Shown here piece after piece: positions 1 to 7,090 of a stretch of DNA of 18,856 nt. Numbering within the stretch: position 1 is the first letter of the stretch; every line of letters begins with the position of its first letter. Position numbers and translations under genes: made by a program. The stretch spans positions 109,843 to 128,698 of the forward strand of contig NZ_JAGLBB010000001.1 in the NCBI RefSeq assembly GCF_018260555.1, in the 5' to 3' direction. Source of the stretch: Deinococcus sp. Lineage in GTDB: Bacteria > Deinococcota > Deinococci > Deinococcales > Deinococcaceae. The notes under the pieces were generated by a model that saw nothing but the letters and a program-made list of their open reading frames with translations, was not told the DNA's origin and searched no databases.

Positions 1-282
1 GTCTGCGCCCTGACGGTTCAGGCTGGTCGGGTCGTGCGTGGCGAAGAACAGGCCCAGCAGGTCCCTGAAGTCCACCTGCGCCGGGTCGAAGGTCACGCGG
101 ACCGCCTCGGCGTGCCCGGTGGTGCCGCTGCACACGCTGCGGTAGTCGGGGTTGGGGGTGTGGCCGCCGATGTAGCCGCTCTCGATGCTCTGCACGCCGC
201 GCACGTCCCTGAGGACCGCCTCGGTGCACCAGAAGCACCCGCCGGCGAGGATGGCCTGCTGCATTCCACTGGGATGGGTCAT
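1..282 (-). CDS. msrA: Peptide-methionine (S)-S-oxide reductase MsrA, N-terminal 94 residues (cut by window edge)
   Basis: Repairs oxidised proteins by reducing methionine-S-sulfoxide back to methionine in the cytoplasm, normally with thioredoxin as reductant. The frame starts at ATG 282 and stays open to base 1, so the 3' half lies outside the window. The catalytic motif GGCFWCTE sits at residues 14-21 (nucleophile Cys16), followed by the family-typical GYIGGHTPNPDYRSVCSGTTGHAE block at about 36-59, and then the FFATHDPTSLNRQG segment at about 79-92. All of these are hallmarks of MsrA. It lies 94 bp downstream of the TauE-like gene on the same strand. No TANNNT box lies 6-9 bp before the ATG; only a weak AATACG is there, so it could be co-transcribed with the permease. 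Resolving Cys residues would be in the missing C-terminal part. Confidence 0.95.
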   Translation of the reverse strand, partial: MTHPSGMQQAILAGGCFWCTEAVLRDVRGVQSIESGYIGGHTPNPDYRSVCSGTTGHAEAVRVTFDPAQVDFRDLLGLFFATHDPTSLNRQGAD

Positions 283-376
283 GCTCGTATTCTGCCGCTC
301 CGCACCGACTCACACCGGAAGCCCCGGCACGGTCACGGGTCAACACGCGGTCGCCGCGCCTCCCGGCCCGCGCCTG

Positions 377-1129
377 CTACCGGAACAGGAACAGGCGCGC
401 GGCGACCAGCACGACGATCACGCCGTACATCCACTTCACGAAGGCGCTGCCGCGCAGCATCGCCATGCGGGCGCCCAGCGCGGCCCCCAGCGCGTTGGCG
501 ACGCCCATGGGCAGCCCGATCCACCAGACCATCTGCCCGCCGATCAGGAAAAACACGAACGCGCCCAGGTTCGTGGCGAAGTTGATGGTCCGGGCGTTCC
601 CGCTGGCCCGCACCAGATTGAAGCCCGCCAGGGCGAACAGGAACATCAGGAACGTCCCGGTGCCCGGCCCGAGGAAACCGTCGTACACGCCGATGATCAG
701 GGCGCCGGGCAACGTGAGCGCCAGCGTCCGGGCGCCGAGGCCGGGGTAACGGTCCTCCAGGCCGAACGACCTGTTCGCCAGGACGAGCGCGCCCACGCCC
801 AGGATGACCACGCCGACCAGGGTGCGAAAGGCGTCCGGGTCCACGAACTGCACCAGGAACGCCCCCAGCGCGCTGCCGGTCAGGGCCAGCGGGATCAGTC
901 GCAGCACCAGCGCCCGCTCCACGTGGCCCTTGCGCCAGTACTGCACGGTGGCGCTACCGGACCCGAAGATCGCCAGCAGTTTGTTCGTGGCGACCACCTG
1001 CGCCGGACTGAGGCCCATCAGGAACAGGGTCGGCAGGGTGATCGTGCCGCCGCCCCCCGCCACCGCGTCGATAAAGCCCGCCACGAAGGCGAGCGGCAGG
1101 CCGTACAGCAGCACTTCAGGTCCAGGCAC
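377..1129 (-). CDS. TauE/SafE (DUF81, YfcA-like) membrane permease
   Basis: Predicted inner-membrane transporter of the TauE/SafE family; members export sulfite, sulfoacetate or related organic anions, but substrate cannot be read from sequence. The protein has 250 residues, the usual family size, and is almost entirely hydrophobic with about 7-8 membrane segments. The two internal repeats of the family are visible: GFIDAVAGGGGTITLPTL at residues 18-35 with ATNKL at 47-51, and GVYDGFLGPGTGTFLM near 150 followed by RASGNARTINFATNLGAFV. The start is GTG (CAC at 1127-1129 on the plus strand), chosen because TAGATT lies 6 bp upstream in the leaderless arrangement and because the first hydrophobic segment starts at once. 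msrA follows on the same strand after 94 bp. A sulfur-related link to MsrA is possible but only a guess from adjacency. Confidence 0.9.
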   Translation of the reverse strand: MPGPEVLLYGLPLAFVAGFIDAVAGGGGTITLPTLFLMGLSPAQVVATNKLLAIFGSGSATVQYWRKGHVERALVLRLIPLALTGSALGAFLVQFVDPDAFRTLVGVVILGVGALVLANRSFGLEDRYPGLGARTLALTLPGALIIGVYDGFLGPGTGTFLMFLFALAGFNLVRASGNARTINFATNLGAFVFFLIGGQMVWWIGLPMGVANALGAALGARMAMLRGSAFVKWMYGVIVVLVAARLFLFR

Positions 1130-1135
1130 CAGCGG

Positions 1136-1141
1136 AATCTA
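1136..1141 (-). promoter_or_regulatory. -10 box TAGATT of the TauE-like gene
   Basis: TAGATT read on the minus strand, 6 bp before the GTG start. This matches the TANNNT leaderless-promoter pattern seen before most genes of this window. No convincing -35 is visible. Confidence 0.6.
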
Positions 1142-1204
1142 GCAGGGGGCGGGTCCAGGAGGCGGGCTCCGGTCGAAAGGGGTGCAGAAACCGTCAGCCC
1201 GGGC

Positions 1205-1225
1205 GGACTCGCAGAGCTGCGCCGC
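1205..1225. repeat. Short repeat fragment shared with 4996-5016
   Basis: A 21-base stretch beginning GGACTCGCAGAGC matches 4996-5016 at 20 of 21 positions. The second occurrence lies inside the longer repeat element at 4942-5104, so this is probably a decayed piece of the same family in the 264-bp gap between the divergent TauE-like and tyrA genes. Apart from this fragment and the two promoters, I see nothing in that gap. Confidence 0.45.
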
Positions 1226-1380
1226 CCAGCGACTGGCAACGGAACAGACGGCCTTGTGTCTCGGCTGGGAGCCGTGCGCGCACCAGCCCTGCACGGTCCT
1301 CCCTCCTGTCCGCTCCGGTTCACCGCCCGCGTGCCCCGACGTGTTCAGACGCCCTGACCGGGCGGGTTGCGGGGGCGTGC

Positions 1381-1386
1381 TAGCCT
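1381..1386 (+). promoter_or_regulatory. -10 box TAGCCT of tyrA
   Basis: TAGCCT lies 7 bp before the ATG at 1394, the leaderless configuration. It also argues against the alternative in-frame start 27 bp further upstream. Confidence 0.5.
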
Positions 1387-1393
1387 CGCCGTC

Positions 1394-2506
1394 ATGACGT
1401 TCGATCCATCCAGCACGCCTGATCCGCCTGTCCTGTTCGAGACGGCGGTGGTGGCGGGCGTGGGATTGATCGGCGGGAGCGTGGCGCTGGGGCTCCGGCA
1501 GCGGCTGCTGGCGCGGCGCGTGATCGGACTGGACGCCAGCGCCGAAGTGCTGCGCGAGGCGCTGGCGCTGGGCGTGGTTGACGAGATTCAGGCCGCCCCG
1601 GGCGAGTGGCTGCGCGCGGCAGACCTGGTGGTACTGGCCGCGCCGATGCGGGCGCTGGCCCCGCTGGCCCGTGACCTCGCGCCGTTCCTGAACCCGCAGG
1701 CGCTCGTGACGGACGTGGGCAGCGTGAAAGGCGGCATTGCCGCTGAGATGGAGCGGCTGGGCGTGCGGTCCTTCGTGGCGGGCCACCCGATGGCTGGCAG
1801 TGAGCGGGGCGGCGTGGCGCACGCGCGCGCGGCCCTGCTGGAGAACGCCGTGTGGGTGCTGACCCCCACCGATCACACGCCCCTGACCGCCCTGAGCCGC
1901 GCGCGCACGCTGGTCGAGGCGCTGGGCGGCGCGCCGGTCGTGATGCCGCCCGACGCGCACGACGCGCTCGTCGCGACCGTCAGTCACCTGCCGTACCTGG
2001 CGAGCCTGGCGCTGACGCACATGGTCGCCCGGGACGAGCGCCTGAGCCTGCTGGCCGCCGGGGGCTTCCGTGACCTGACGCGCGTGGCGAGCGGCGACCC
2101 CCGCATGAGCCGCGACATGGTCGTGGAGAACAAGGCGGCCCTACGCGAGGCCCTGGGCCGGTTCCGGCGGCAACTCCAGCGGCTCGAGGAGGACCTGGAA
2201 GAACCCGAGGAACTGCTGGCTGCCGCGCTGGAAGGCAAACGCACCCGCGACAGCCTGCCCATCGTCAAGCGCAGCCTGCTGCCGCAGCGGCACGATCTGG
2301 TCGTGGCCGTCCCGGACCGCCCGAACCAGCTGGGCGCGGTCACGCAGACGCTCGGCGCGCACAGCGTGAACATCAAGGATATCGAGGTCCTCGCCATCCG
2401 CGAGGACGGCGGCGCCGTTCGCCTGGGCCTGGAATCCCCCGAGGACGTGCAGCGGGCCGCTGGCATCCTGGCGGCCGCTGGCTTCGAGGTGCGCGGACGA
2501 TCCTGA
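1394..2506 (+). CDS. tyrA: Prephenate dehydrogenase with C-terminal ACT domain
   Basis: Oxidatively decarboxylates prephenate to 4-hydroxyphenylpyruvate with NAD(P), the tyrosine branch of aromatic amino-acid synthesis, in the cytoplasm. The 370-residue product has the Rossmann motif GVGLIGGS at 22-29, VTDVGSVKGGI at 105-115 and GHPMAGSERGG at 130-140 (catalytic His131 by family analogy). SHLPYLASLAL is at 197-207 and GGFRDLTRVASGDP at about 223-236, where an Arg is expected to bind prephenate. Residues about 300-370 (VVAVPDRPNQLGAVTQTLG onward) form an ACT domain, which in related enzymes mediates feedback inhibition by tyrosine. The start at 1394 is supported by TAGCCT 7 bp upstream. It stands as a single-gene unit, with the acyltransferase gene following after 111 bp with its own promoter. 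A bifunctional chorismate mutase is excluded because there is no extra N-terminal domain. Confidence 0.95.
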   Translation: MTFDPSSTPDPPVLFETAVVAGVGLIGGSVALGLRQRLLARRVIGLDASAEVLREALALGVVDEIQAAPGEWLRAADLVVLAAPMRALAPLARDLAPFLNPQALVTDVGSVKGGIAAEMERLGVRSFVAGHPMAGSERGGVAHARAALLENAVWVLTPTDHTPLTALSRARTLVEALGGAPVVMPPDAHDALVATVSHLPYLASLALTHMVARDERLSLLAAGGFRDLTRVASGDPRMSRDMVVENKAALREALGRFRRQLQRLEEDLEEPEELLAAALEGKRTRDSLPIVKRSLLPQRHDLVVAVPDRPNQLGAVTQTLGAHSVNIKDIEVLAIREDGGAVRLGLESPEDVQRAAGILAAAGFEVRGRS

Positions 2507-2602
2507 CCGCCACGGTAACCAGCGCGCCGCGCGGTGGGTCGGCGGCCCTGTCCGTTCTTCAGGCAGTGTTCGTTTCTCAGCTTCGTTCGGGGACGGATGC
2601 GC

Positions 2603-2608
2603 TACGGT
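2603..2608 (+). promoter_or_regulatory. -10 box TACGGT of the acyltransferase gene
   Basis: TACGGT lies 9 bp before ATG 2618, consistent with a leaderless transcript. This box decides the start over an in-frame start 84 bp upstream. Confidence 0.55.
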
Positions 2609-2617
2609 GGGACGTTC

Positions 2618-3778
2618 ATGCCTGAGCCCGTCATCCCGCCTTCCCTTCCTCACGCTGCGTCTGAAGCTGCGCCGGTCGCGGCGATCCCGGCGGCGGACGG
2701 CGCGCGGGCCCCCGCAGCGAAAAGTGCTCCCTCCCTCACGAGTATCGACGTGTTCCGGGGCCTCACGATCACCGAGGTGGTCGTGCACCACGCGTCCGGC
2801 GTGGCGCTGCGGCACCTGACGCCCGGGTCGCAGATGCACGAACTGATCGCGCTGGTGAACCGGACGCTGCATTTCGCGGTGCCGGCCTTCGTGTTCCTGT
2901 CGGCCGTCGTGTTGACCCGCAGTCTCCTGAAACGCTTCGCGCCGGGCCAGTACTTCTGGCGGCGGCTGACGCGCGGCGCGTGGCCGTACCTGCTGTGGAG
3001 CGGGCTGTACATGCTGTGGTACGTGTGGACGGGGCAGCGGCCCGCCTCGACCCTGACCGACCCGGACAAGGTGACGCTGTACCTGCTGTACGGCAAGGCC
3101 AGTTACCACCTGTACTTCCTGCTGGTGGCACTCCAGGTGTACGTACTGATTCCGCTGCTGCTGCCGCTGGCGCGCCTGAAACCCAGCATCTCGCTGACCC
3201 TGGTAGTCGGCGCGGGTGTGCAACTGGGTGCGTACTTCCTGAACCGCAGCGAGCTACGGCTGCCGTTTCCGGCCAGCTCGGCGCTGTGGTACCTGTTGCC
3301 GGTCCTGGTAGGCATGGCGGTCGGGGCACGACTGGATGAGTTCCCGGCGTGGTGGCGGCGGCGGCGGGCCGTGATCCTGACCCTGCTGGTGGCGTCGTTC
3401 GCGTGGTACCTTCCGGCGGCCATGTCGTTCGTCCGCGGAACGCCCGTCGCGCCGCTGGAGTACAACGCGGCCGCGTGGGCGTTCACGACCCTGATGGCCG
3501 TGACCCTGCTGGGGCTGGCGCAGTGGCTTGAGGGCAGCCGCCTGCGTCTGCGCAGGGGCCTGGCCGTGCTGGGCAGCGTCAGCCTGCAGATCTACCTGCT
3601 GCACCCGGCGCTGCTCCAGTGGCTCGAAACGCGCTGGCCACCCGGCGGAACGGCGCTGAACGTGGCGCTGCTGTGCGGCGTGTACGCCCTGAGCGCGCTG
3701 CTGTTACCGGCGCTACTGGGCCGCCTGCTGCTGACGGCCCCCCTGAACCGCCTGAGTACCCTGCTGTTCGGCCGCTGA
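2618..3778 (+). CDS. Membrane acyltransferase, acyltransferase-3 (OafA/YrhL-like) family
   Basis: Predicted integral-membrane enzyme that moves acyl (often acetyl) groups onto extracytoplasmic sugars or lipids; acceptor unknown. The 386-residue protein begins with about 40 Ala/Pro-rich, probably disordered residues. The family-typical first helix follows: SIDVFRGLTITEVVVHH at 42-58, carrying the Asp-x-x-Arg and His pattern of acyltransferase-3 proteins. About ten hydrophobic segments follow, with basic and aromatic loops (for example FWRRLTRGAWPYLLWSGLY), and the protein ends in a short basic tail. There is no C-terminal SGNH esterase domain of the kind found in longer OafA proteins. The start at 2618 rests on TACGGT 9 bp upstream. 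The secreted hydrolase begins 49 bp after its stop but with its own promoter, so joint function is uncertain. Confidence 0.85.
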   Translation: MPEPVIPPSLPHAASEAAPVAAIPAADGARAPAAKSAPSLTSIDVFRGLTITEVVVHHASGVALRHLTPGSQMHELIALVNRTLHFAVPAFVFLSAVVLTRSLLKRFAPGQYFWRRLTRGAWPYLLWSGLYMLWYVWTGQRPASTLTDPDKVTLYLLYGKASYHLYFLLVALQVYVLIPLLLPLARLKPSISLTLVVGAGVQLGAYFLNRSELRLPFPASSALWYLLPVLVGMAVGARLDEFPAWWRRRRAVILTLLVASFAWYLPAAMSFVRGTPVAPLEYNAAAWAFTTLMAVTLLGLAQWLEGSRLRLRRGLAVLGSVSLQIYLLHPALLQWLETRWPPGGTALNVALLCGVYALSALLLPALLGRLLLTAPLNRLSTLLFGR

Positions 3779-3813
3779 GCCCCGCACGTCAGACTCATGG
3801 CAGCGGAACGCGC

Positions 3814-3819
3814 TACAGT
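3814..3819 (+). promoter_or_regulatory. -10 box TACAGT of the secreted hydrolase gene
   Basis: TACAGT lies 8 bp before the GTG at 3828, in the leaderless pattern. It supports GTG as the true start, which also places the signal peptide at the N-terminus. Confidence 0.55.
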
Positions 3820-3827
3820 CACGCTCC

Positions 3828-4793
3828 GTGAAGGTCTCTGTCCTGTGCGTGTCCGTGCTTACCCTCGCCCTGAGCGGGCTGGCTGCGTCTGCGGCGGCCA
3901 GCGCGGCCGTTCAGGCTACCCCGCGCGGCAGCGCCCTGCTGGGCACCCTGCCGCCCACTCCCAACCGCCCGGTCGCTCCCACCACGCCGCCACGCACCAC
4001 CACGGAAACCATGCCCGGGGCGTGGGCGCGGCCCGGCACGTGGGTGTCGGTGGGCGGGGCGCATTCCTCCTACCTGCAGGTGCCAGCCGGGTGCCCCGAA
4101 CGGGCCTGCGCGCTGGTGGTGGTCTCGCACCCGCGCGCGCAGTCCGCCGAGCGGCTGCGGGACAGTCCACAGGCAGGCACGCTGGTGGCGGCGCTGCTCC
4201 GCGCCAACTACGCCGTGCTGCTGTCCGGTGACGGCGGCCCGGCCACCTGGGGCAGTCCCGGCGCCCTGAGTACCGTGGGCGTGGCGCACGCGACCGCCAC
4301 GCGCCGCTTCCACTGGAGTGGGCGCACGTACGCGCTGGGCCTGAGCATGGGTGGGTTGATGGCGCTGCGCAGCGCCCTGCCCGGCGCGCCGTACCCGGTG
4401 TCCGGTGTGGCGCTGATTGACGCCTGGGCCGACCTGGAGCGCGCCTGGGGCTCTGACGTGACGCGCCGCGCAGAGATTGACGCGGCGTACCGGCTGGGAA
4501 CGCGGCCGGGGCCTGACCTGAACCCGCTCGTGCAGGTGATGGCCGCGCCGCCCATGCCACTGTTCGTGGTGAACAGCCTGGACGACACGACTGTAAGAGC
4601 CACCCTGAACACCGACCGGCTGCTGGGCCGCGCGCAGCCGGGCGTCAGCGAGTTCATTCCGCTGAATGGGCCGCACCTGGGCGGGAACCGGTTCTCGACT
4701 GCCGTGGCGCGGCGACTGGTAGGGTTCTTCGACCGGGCAGCCGCGCTGCCACTGCCGGAAGCGGAAGCGCGGGCGGGTGGCGTGCGGCCCTAG
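3828..4793 (+). CDS. Secreted alpha/beta-hydrolase-fold protein
   Basis: Predicted exported serine hydrolase of unknown substrate. The 321-residue product starts with GTG and an N-terminal signal peptide (MKVSVLCVSVLTLALSGLAA, probable cleavage in the Ala-rich stretch at about 20-28). A Pro/Thr-rich linker follows to about residue 62. The nucleophile elbow G-L-S-M-G is at 171-175 (Ser173) after a strand-like ALGL. A likely acid residue is Asp252 or Asp253 in VVNSLDD, and a likely catalytic His283 lies in LNGPHLGG. Spacing of the three matches an alpha/beta-hydrolase triad. Cys89 and Cys94 in GCPERACALVV could form an extracytoplasmic disulfide. There is no lid domain or membrane anchor. An esterase, peptidase or lipase role cannot be told apart. 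The tandem repeat elements begin 9 bp after the stop. Confidence 0.8.
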   Translation: MKVSVLCVSVLTLALSGLAASAAASAAVQATPRGSALLGTLPPTPNRPVAPTTPPRTTTETMPGAWARPGTWVSVGGAHSSYLQVPAGCPERACALVVVSHPRAQSAERLRDSPQAGTLVAALLRANYAVLLSGDGGPATWGSPGALSTVGVAHATATRRFHWSGRTYALGLSMGGLMALRSALPGAPYPVSGVALIDAWADLERAWGSDVTRRAEIDAAYRLGTRPGPDLNPLVQVMAAPPMPLFVVNSLDDTTVRATLNTDRLLGRAQPGVSEFIPLNGPHLGGNRFSTAVARRLVGFFDRAAALPLPEAEARAGGVRP

Positions 4794-4801
4794 AGCACCG
4801 G

Positions 4802-4941
4802 TCATACGGATTCCGATTGATTCGCTGCACTTCCGGATGAATCCGAGCGGATGCGAGGAGGAACAGCGTACGCCCCTTCACGGAATGGAGCCGCAGGCGG
4901 CGCTTTTCCGACTGTGGCGCAGTGGAGCGCAGTCCGTGTCA
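4802..4941 (-). repeat. Repeat element, type B, with flanking TCA direct repeats
   Basis: The element proper is 4805-4938 (134 bp), bordered by TCA at 4802-4804 and TCA at 4939-4941. It starts with TACGGATTCCG and ends in the diverged inverted form CAGTCCGTG. Its reverse complement aligns with the element at 6955-7087. Both share a 19-base core beginning CCACAGTCGGAAAAGC (plus strand at 6955-7087, minus strand here), and both carry a segment near GTGCAGCGAATCAATCGG. I call these two copies type B because their centre differs from the copies at 9698, 15426 and 18634. No reading frame is evident; it looks like a non-autonomous element. Confidence 0.8.
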
Positions 4942-5107
4942 TGGAGGCCGGCCGACAGGGTGGCAACACCTTCAACCCGAGCGGACAAGCCGAGTGGACT
5001 CGCAGAGCCGCGCCGCAGAGCGGATGGGCGACAGGCGGATTCCGGACCTGAAGTTGCCGCCTGCCGGTGCCCTGAGTGGTGAACGCAACCGACGTCAGTC
5101 CGCATCA
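4942..5107 (+). repeat. Longer, diverged repeat element joined to the preceding one
   Basis: Starts directly after the TCA that ends the previous element and runs to GTCCGCA at 5104, followed by another TCA at 5105-5107. It aligns in the same direction as the element at 18634-18766: TTCAACCCGAGCGGA and TTCCGGACCTGAAGTTG correspond to TTCAATCCGAGCGGA and TTCCGGACGTGGAGCTG. The centre carries about 30 extra bases, including the 21-base stretch shared with 1205-1225. Its left end is strongly diverged. Between 5108 and the kinase start at 5201 I see only a possible promoter region. Confidence 0.6.
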
Positions 5108-5183
5108 GCCTGGACGGCAGCGGGAAGGGTGCGGGTGCAAGTGTGTCTCGCTCTGCTATTAAACCGGGTGAACGTGAAAGACT

Positions 5184-5189
5184 TAACGT
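5184..5189 (+). promoter_or_regulatory. Possible -10 box TAACGT before the kinase gene
   Basis: TAACGT lies 11 bp before ATG 5201, slightly further than the 6-9 bp seen elsewhere in the window. A second candidate, TATTAA near 5158, would suit a GTG start at 5168. Confidence 0.3.
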
Positions 5190-5200
5190 TAGTGAGCTTC

Positions 5201-6055
5201 ATGCAGGAATTCCAGATCACCCAACCGTTGACCAACCGGTCGCCGCTGGCCGAACAACCCGGCGTGTACAGCGAATCGGCCGAATGGAACGGCCAGCCTG
5301 TGTTCGTCAAGACCCTGGCTGCCGCCGACCCCGACTCGCAGGCCCGTTTCCTGCACGAGGGCCGCGTGGCCGCCAGTCTGCACCACCCGCTGGTCGTGTC
5401 GCCGCTGGCCATCACGCCCACGCAACTGATCTTTCCGTTCGTGACCGGCGGCACGCTGCGCGAACGCCTGGAACGCAGTCGCCTGGGTGAGGATGAAGCC
5501 ACGGAGGTGGCCAGTAGCGTCCTGAGCGCTGTGGCGTACCTGCACGCCCGGGGCGTGACGCACCACGATCTGAAACCCGAGAACGTGATGCTTGCGCACG
5601 GCGAGGCCCGCTGGTACAACGTGCGGTTGATCGACTTCGGCATGAGTCATTCGCGGTCCCTGCCGCTGGACATTCACAGCGGCACCCGCATGGGCACCCC
5701 GCACTTCATGGCACCCGAGCAGTTCCTGGGCGTGCGCGGCGACCCGCGCAGCGACCTGTACTCGGTGGGCGTGCTGCTGTTCGACTGCCTGGCCGGGCAC
5801 CCCCCCTACGAGGACGCGCTCGGCTGGCTGGCCGGCATCCGCGACCGCCGCGCCGAACTCCCCGGCCCGGAACCCCTGCATCCCCTGATGCGCTCGGCAC
5901 TGTCGCGGGACCGCGCCCAGCGGCCCCTGAGTGCCGCCGAGATGCAGCGTCACCTGTGCTCGGCGCGCCTGGAACTGGGCCTGCCGCCCCTGCCGCTCCC
6001 CACGGCCCCCCCGGCGCTGGGCACGGACCACCCGGTCACGGACCTGCCAGCGTGA
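5201..6055 (+). CDS. Small cytoplasmic Ser/Thr protein kinase (Hanks type)
   Basis: Predicted to phosphorylate Ser/Thr residues of proteins in the cytoplasm. The 284-residue protein is essentially a bare kinase domain with no membrane segment or sensor domain. Visible motifs are VFVK at 34-37 (ATP-anchoring Lys37), Glu53 in the alpha-C helix, HHDLKPENVM at 121-130 (Asp123, Lys125, Asn128), DFG at 145-147, MAPEQ at 170-174 and SDLYSVG at 184-190. Two departures are notable: HHD replaces HRD (a non-RD kinase), and the glycine loop is poor (GVYSES). Activation-loop Thr162 and Thr166 could be phosphorylated. A Pro-rich tail (about 260-284) follows. ATG 5201 is preferred, but a GTG at 5168 would add 11 residues. 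The stop TGA (6053-6055) overlaps the GTG of holA, indicating translational coupling. Confidence 0.85.
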   Translation: MQEFQITQPLTNRSPLAEQPGVYSESAEWNGQPVFVKTLAAADPDSQARFLHEGRVAASLHHPLVVSPLAITPTQLIFPFVTGGTLRERLERSRLGEDEATEVASSVLSAVAYLHARGVTHHDLKPENVMLAHGEARWYNVRLIDFGMSHSRSLPLDIHSGTRMGTPHFMAPEQFLGVRGDPRSDLYSVGVLLFDCLAGHPPYEDALGWLAGIRDRRAELPGPEPLHPLMRSALSRDRAQRPLSAAEMQRHLCSARLELGLPPLPLPTAPPALGTDHPVTDLPA

Positions 6056-6954
6056 GCCTGATCGCGTTTACCGGCCATCCCTTCCTGGCGGACGAGACCC
6101 TGCGCGACACCCTGCGCGCGCGCGGCCTGAACGCCCGTGACCTGCCCAGACTGGCCGGGGACGACGTGACGCCCGAGACCCTCAGTCCCCATCTGAGTCC
6201 CGGTCTGTTCGGTGACGGTGGGGTGATCGTGGACCTCGCCGGGGTAAAGCCCGACAAGGCCCTGCTGGAACTGCTGGCCTCGGCAGCCGTCACGGTCGCC
6301 GTCCTCGACGAGAGTCCGCCCGCCACGCGCCTCAAGGTGTACGAGGCTCGCGGCGAGACCGTGCCCTCCCCCGCCCCGAGCCGACCTGGTGACGTAACCG
6401 GCTGGGTCGCGCAGCGCTGTAAGAAGGCCAGGTTGAACCTCGACCGGGACGCGGGCGCCTACCTTGCCGAGGTGTTCGGCTCTGATCTGGCGGGCATCGC
6501 CGGGGAACTGAACAAACTCGCTCTGCTGGACGGCCCGTTCACCCGCGAGACCGTGCAGCGCGTCGTGGGCCGCGAACCGCCGGGCGACAGCTTCGCCATG
6601 CTGGGCGCCGCCACCGCCGGCCGCCCCGGCGAGGCCGTCACGCAACTGCGCCGCCTGCTGGCGTCCGGCGAGGACCCCTTCAAGTTGATGGGCGCCGTCG
6701 TCTGGCAGTACAGTCTCGTGGCCCGCTGCGTCGCCCTGCAACAGCAGGACGCCCGCGTGACCGAAGCTGTCGCCGCGCAGAAACTCGGCGTGAAACCCTA
6801 CCCCGCCAAGAAAGCCCTGGACGTTGCCCGACGCCTGAATGAAGCCAAGATCCGCACGCACCTGGAACGCATCCTGGCCGCCGACCTCGCCATGAAACGC
6901 GGCCTGGACGCCGGAGTGGCCCTGGAACGCCTGATCGTGCAACTGAGCGTCTGA
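6052..6954 (+). CDS. holA: DNA polymerase III, delta subunit (clamp loader)
   Basis: Delta subunit of the clamp loader, which opens the beta sliding clamp on DNA during replication. The product has 300 residues, slightly shorter than the E. coli protein. The family pattern is recognisable: an N-terminal AAA+-like region (LIAFTGHPFLADETLRD), VTGWVAQRCKKARLNLDRDAGAYLAEVFGSDLAGIAGELNKLALL at about 113-157 and a helical collar region (EDPFKLMGAVVWQYSLVARC near 209-228). A PAKKALDVARRLNE segment is near 251-264, and the protein ends in AMKRGLDAGVALERLIVQLSV. Delta subunits have no working ATPase site, and no Walker A is seen. The GTG start overlaps the kinase stop in the sequence GTGA, so the two are almost certainly translated together. 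Its own stop TGA (6952-6954) is the left border of the repeat at 6955. Confidence 0.92.
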   Translation: MSLIAFTGHPFLADETLRDTLRARGLNARDLPRLAGDDVTPETLSPHLSPGLFGDGGVIVDLAGVKPDKALLELLASAAVTVAVLDESPPATRLKVYEARGETVPSPAPSRPGDVTGWVAQRCKKARLNLDRDAGAYLAEVFGSDLAGIAGELNKLALLDGPFTRETVQRVVGREPPGDSFAMLGAATAGRPGEAVTQLRRLLASGEDPFKLMGAVVWQYSLVARCVALQQQDARVTEAVAAQKLGVKPYPAKKALDVARRLNEAKIRTHLERILAADLAMKRGLDAGVALERLIVQLSV

Positions 6955-7090
6955 TACGGATTCCGCTTCATTCCACCACAGTCGGAAAAGCGCCGCCTGC
7001 GCCTCTATACCGCCCAATCCGTCTGCTATCCCAACTCGCGTCCGCTCGGATGGATTCAGAACTGCAGCGAATCAATCGGAATCCGTCTCA
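6952..7090 (+). repeat. Repeat element, type B, between two convergent stop codons
   Basis: Element proper 6955-7087 (133 bp), beginning TACGGATTCCG and ending CGGAATCCGTC. The left border TGA (6952-6954) is the stop of holA; the right border TCA (7088-7090) is the stop of the minus-strand AroE-like gene. It shares its centre with the reverse complement of 4805-4938. The borders TGA/TCA are not identical but both fit TNA. It fills the whole gap between the two genes. Confidence 0.8.

Noticed and set aside
1..1129. Sulfur-oxidation module of MsrA with a sulfite exporter
   Set aside because: Only adjacency supports it; no other sulfur gene is present and the permease substrate is unknown.
3828..4793. 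Biosynthetic or polymer-modifying cluster formed by the acyltransferase and secreted hydrolase
   Set aside because: Each has its own promoter signal and no glycosyltransferase or export gene is nearby; two genes are not enough to claim a pathway.
4922..5200. N-terminal extension of the kinase into upstream DNA
   Set aside because: The extra 93 codons are mostly translated repeat element and show no domain.
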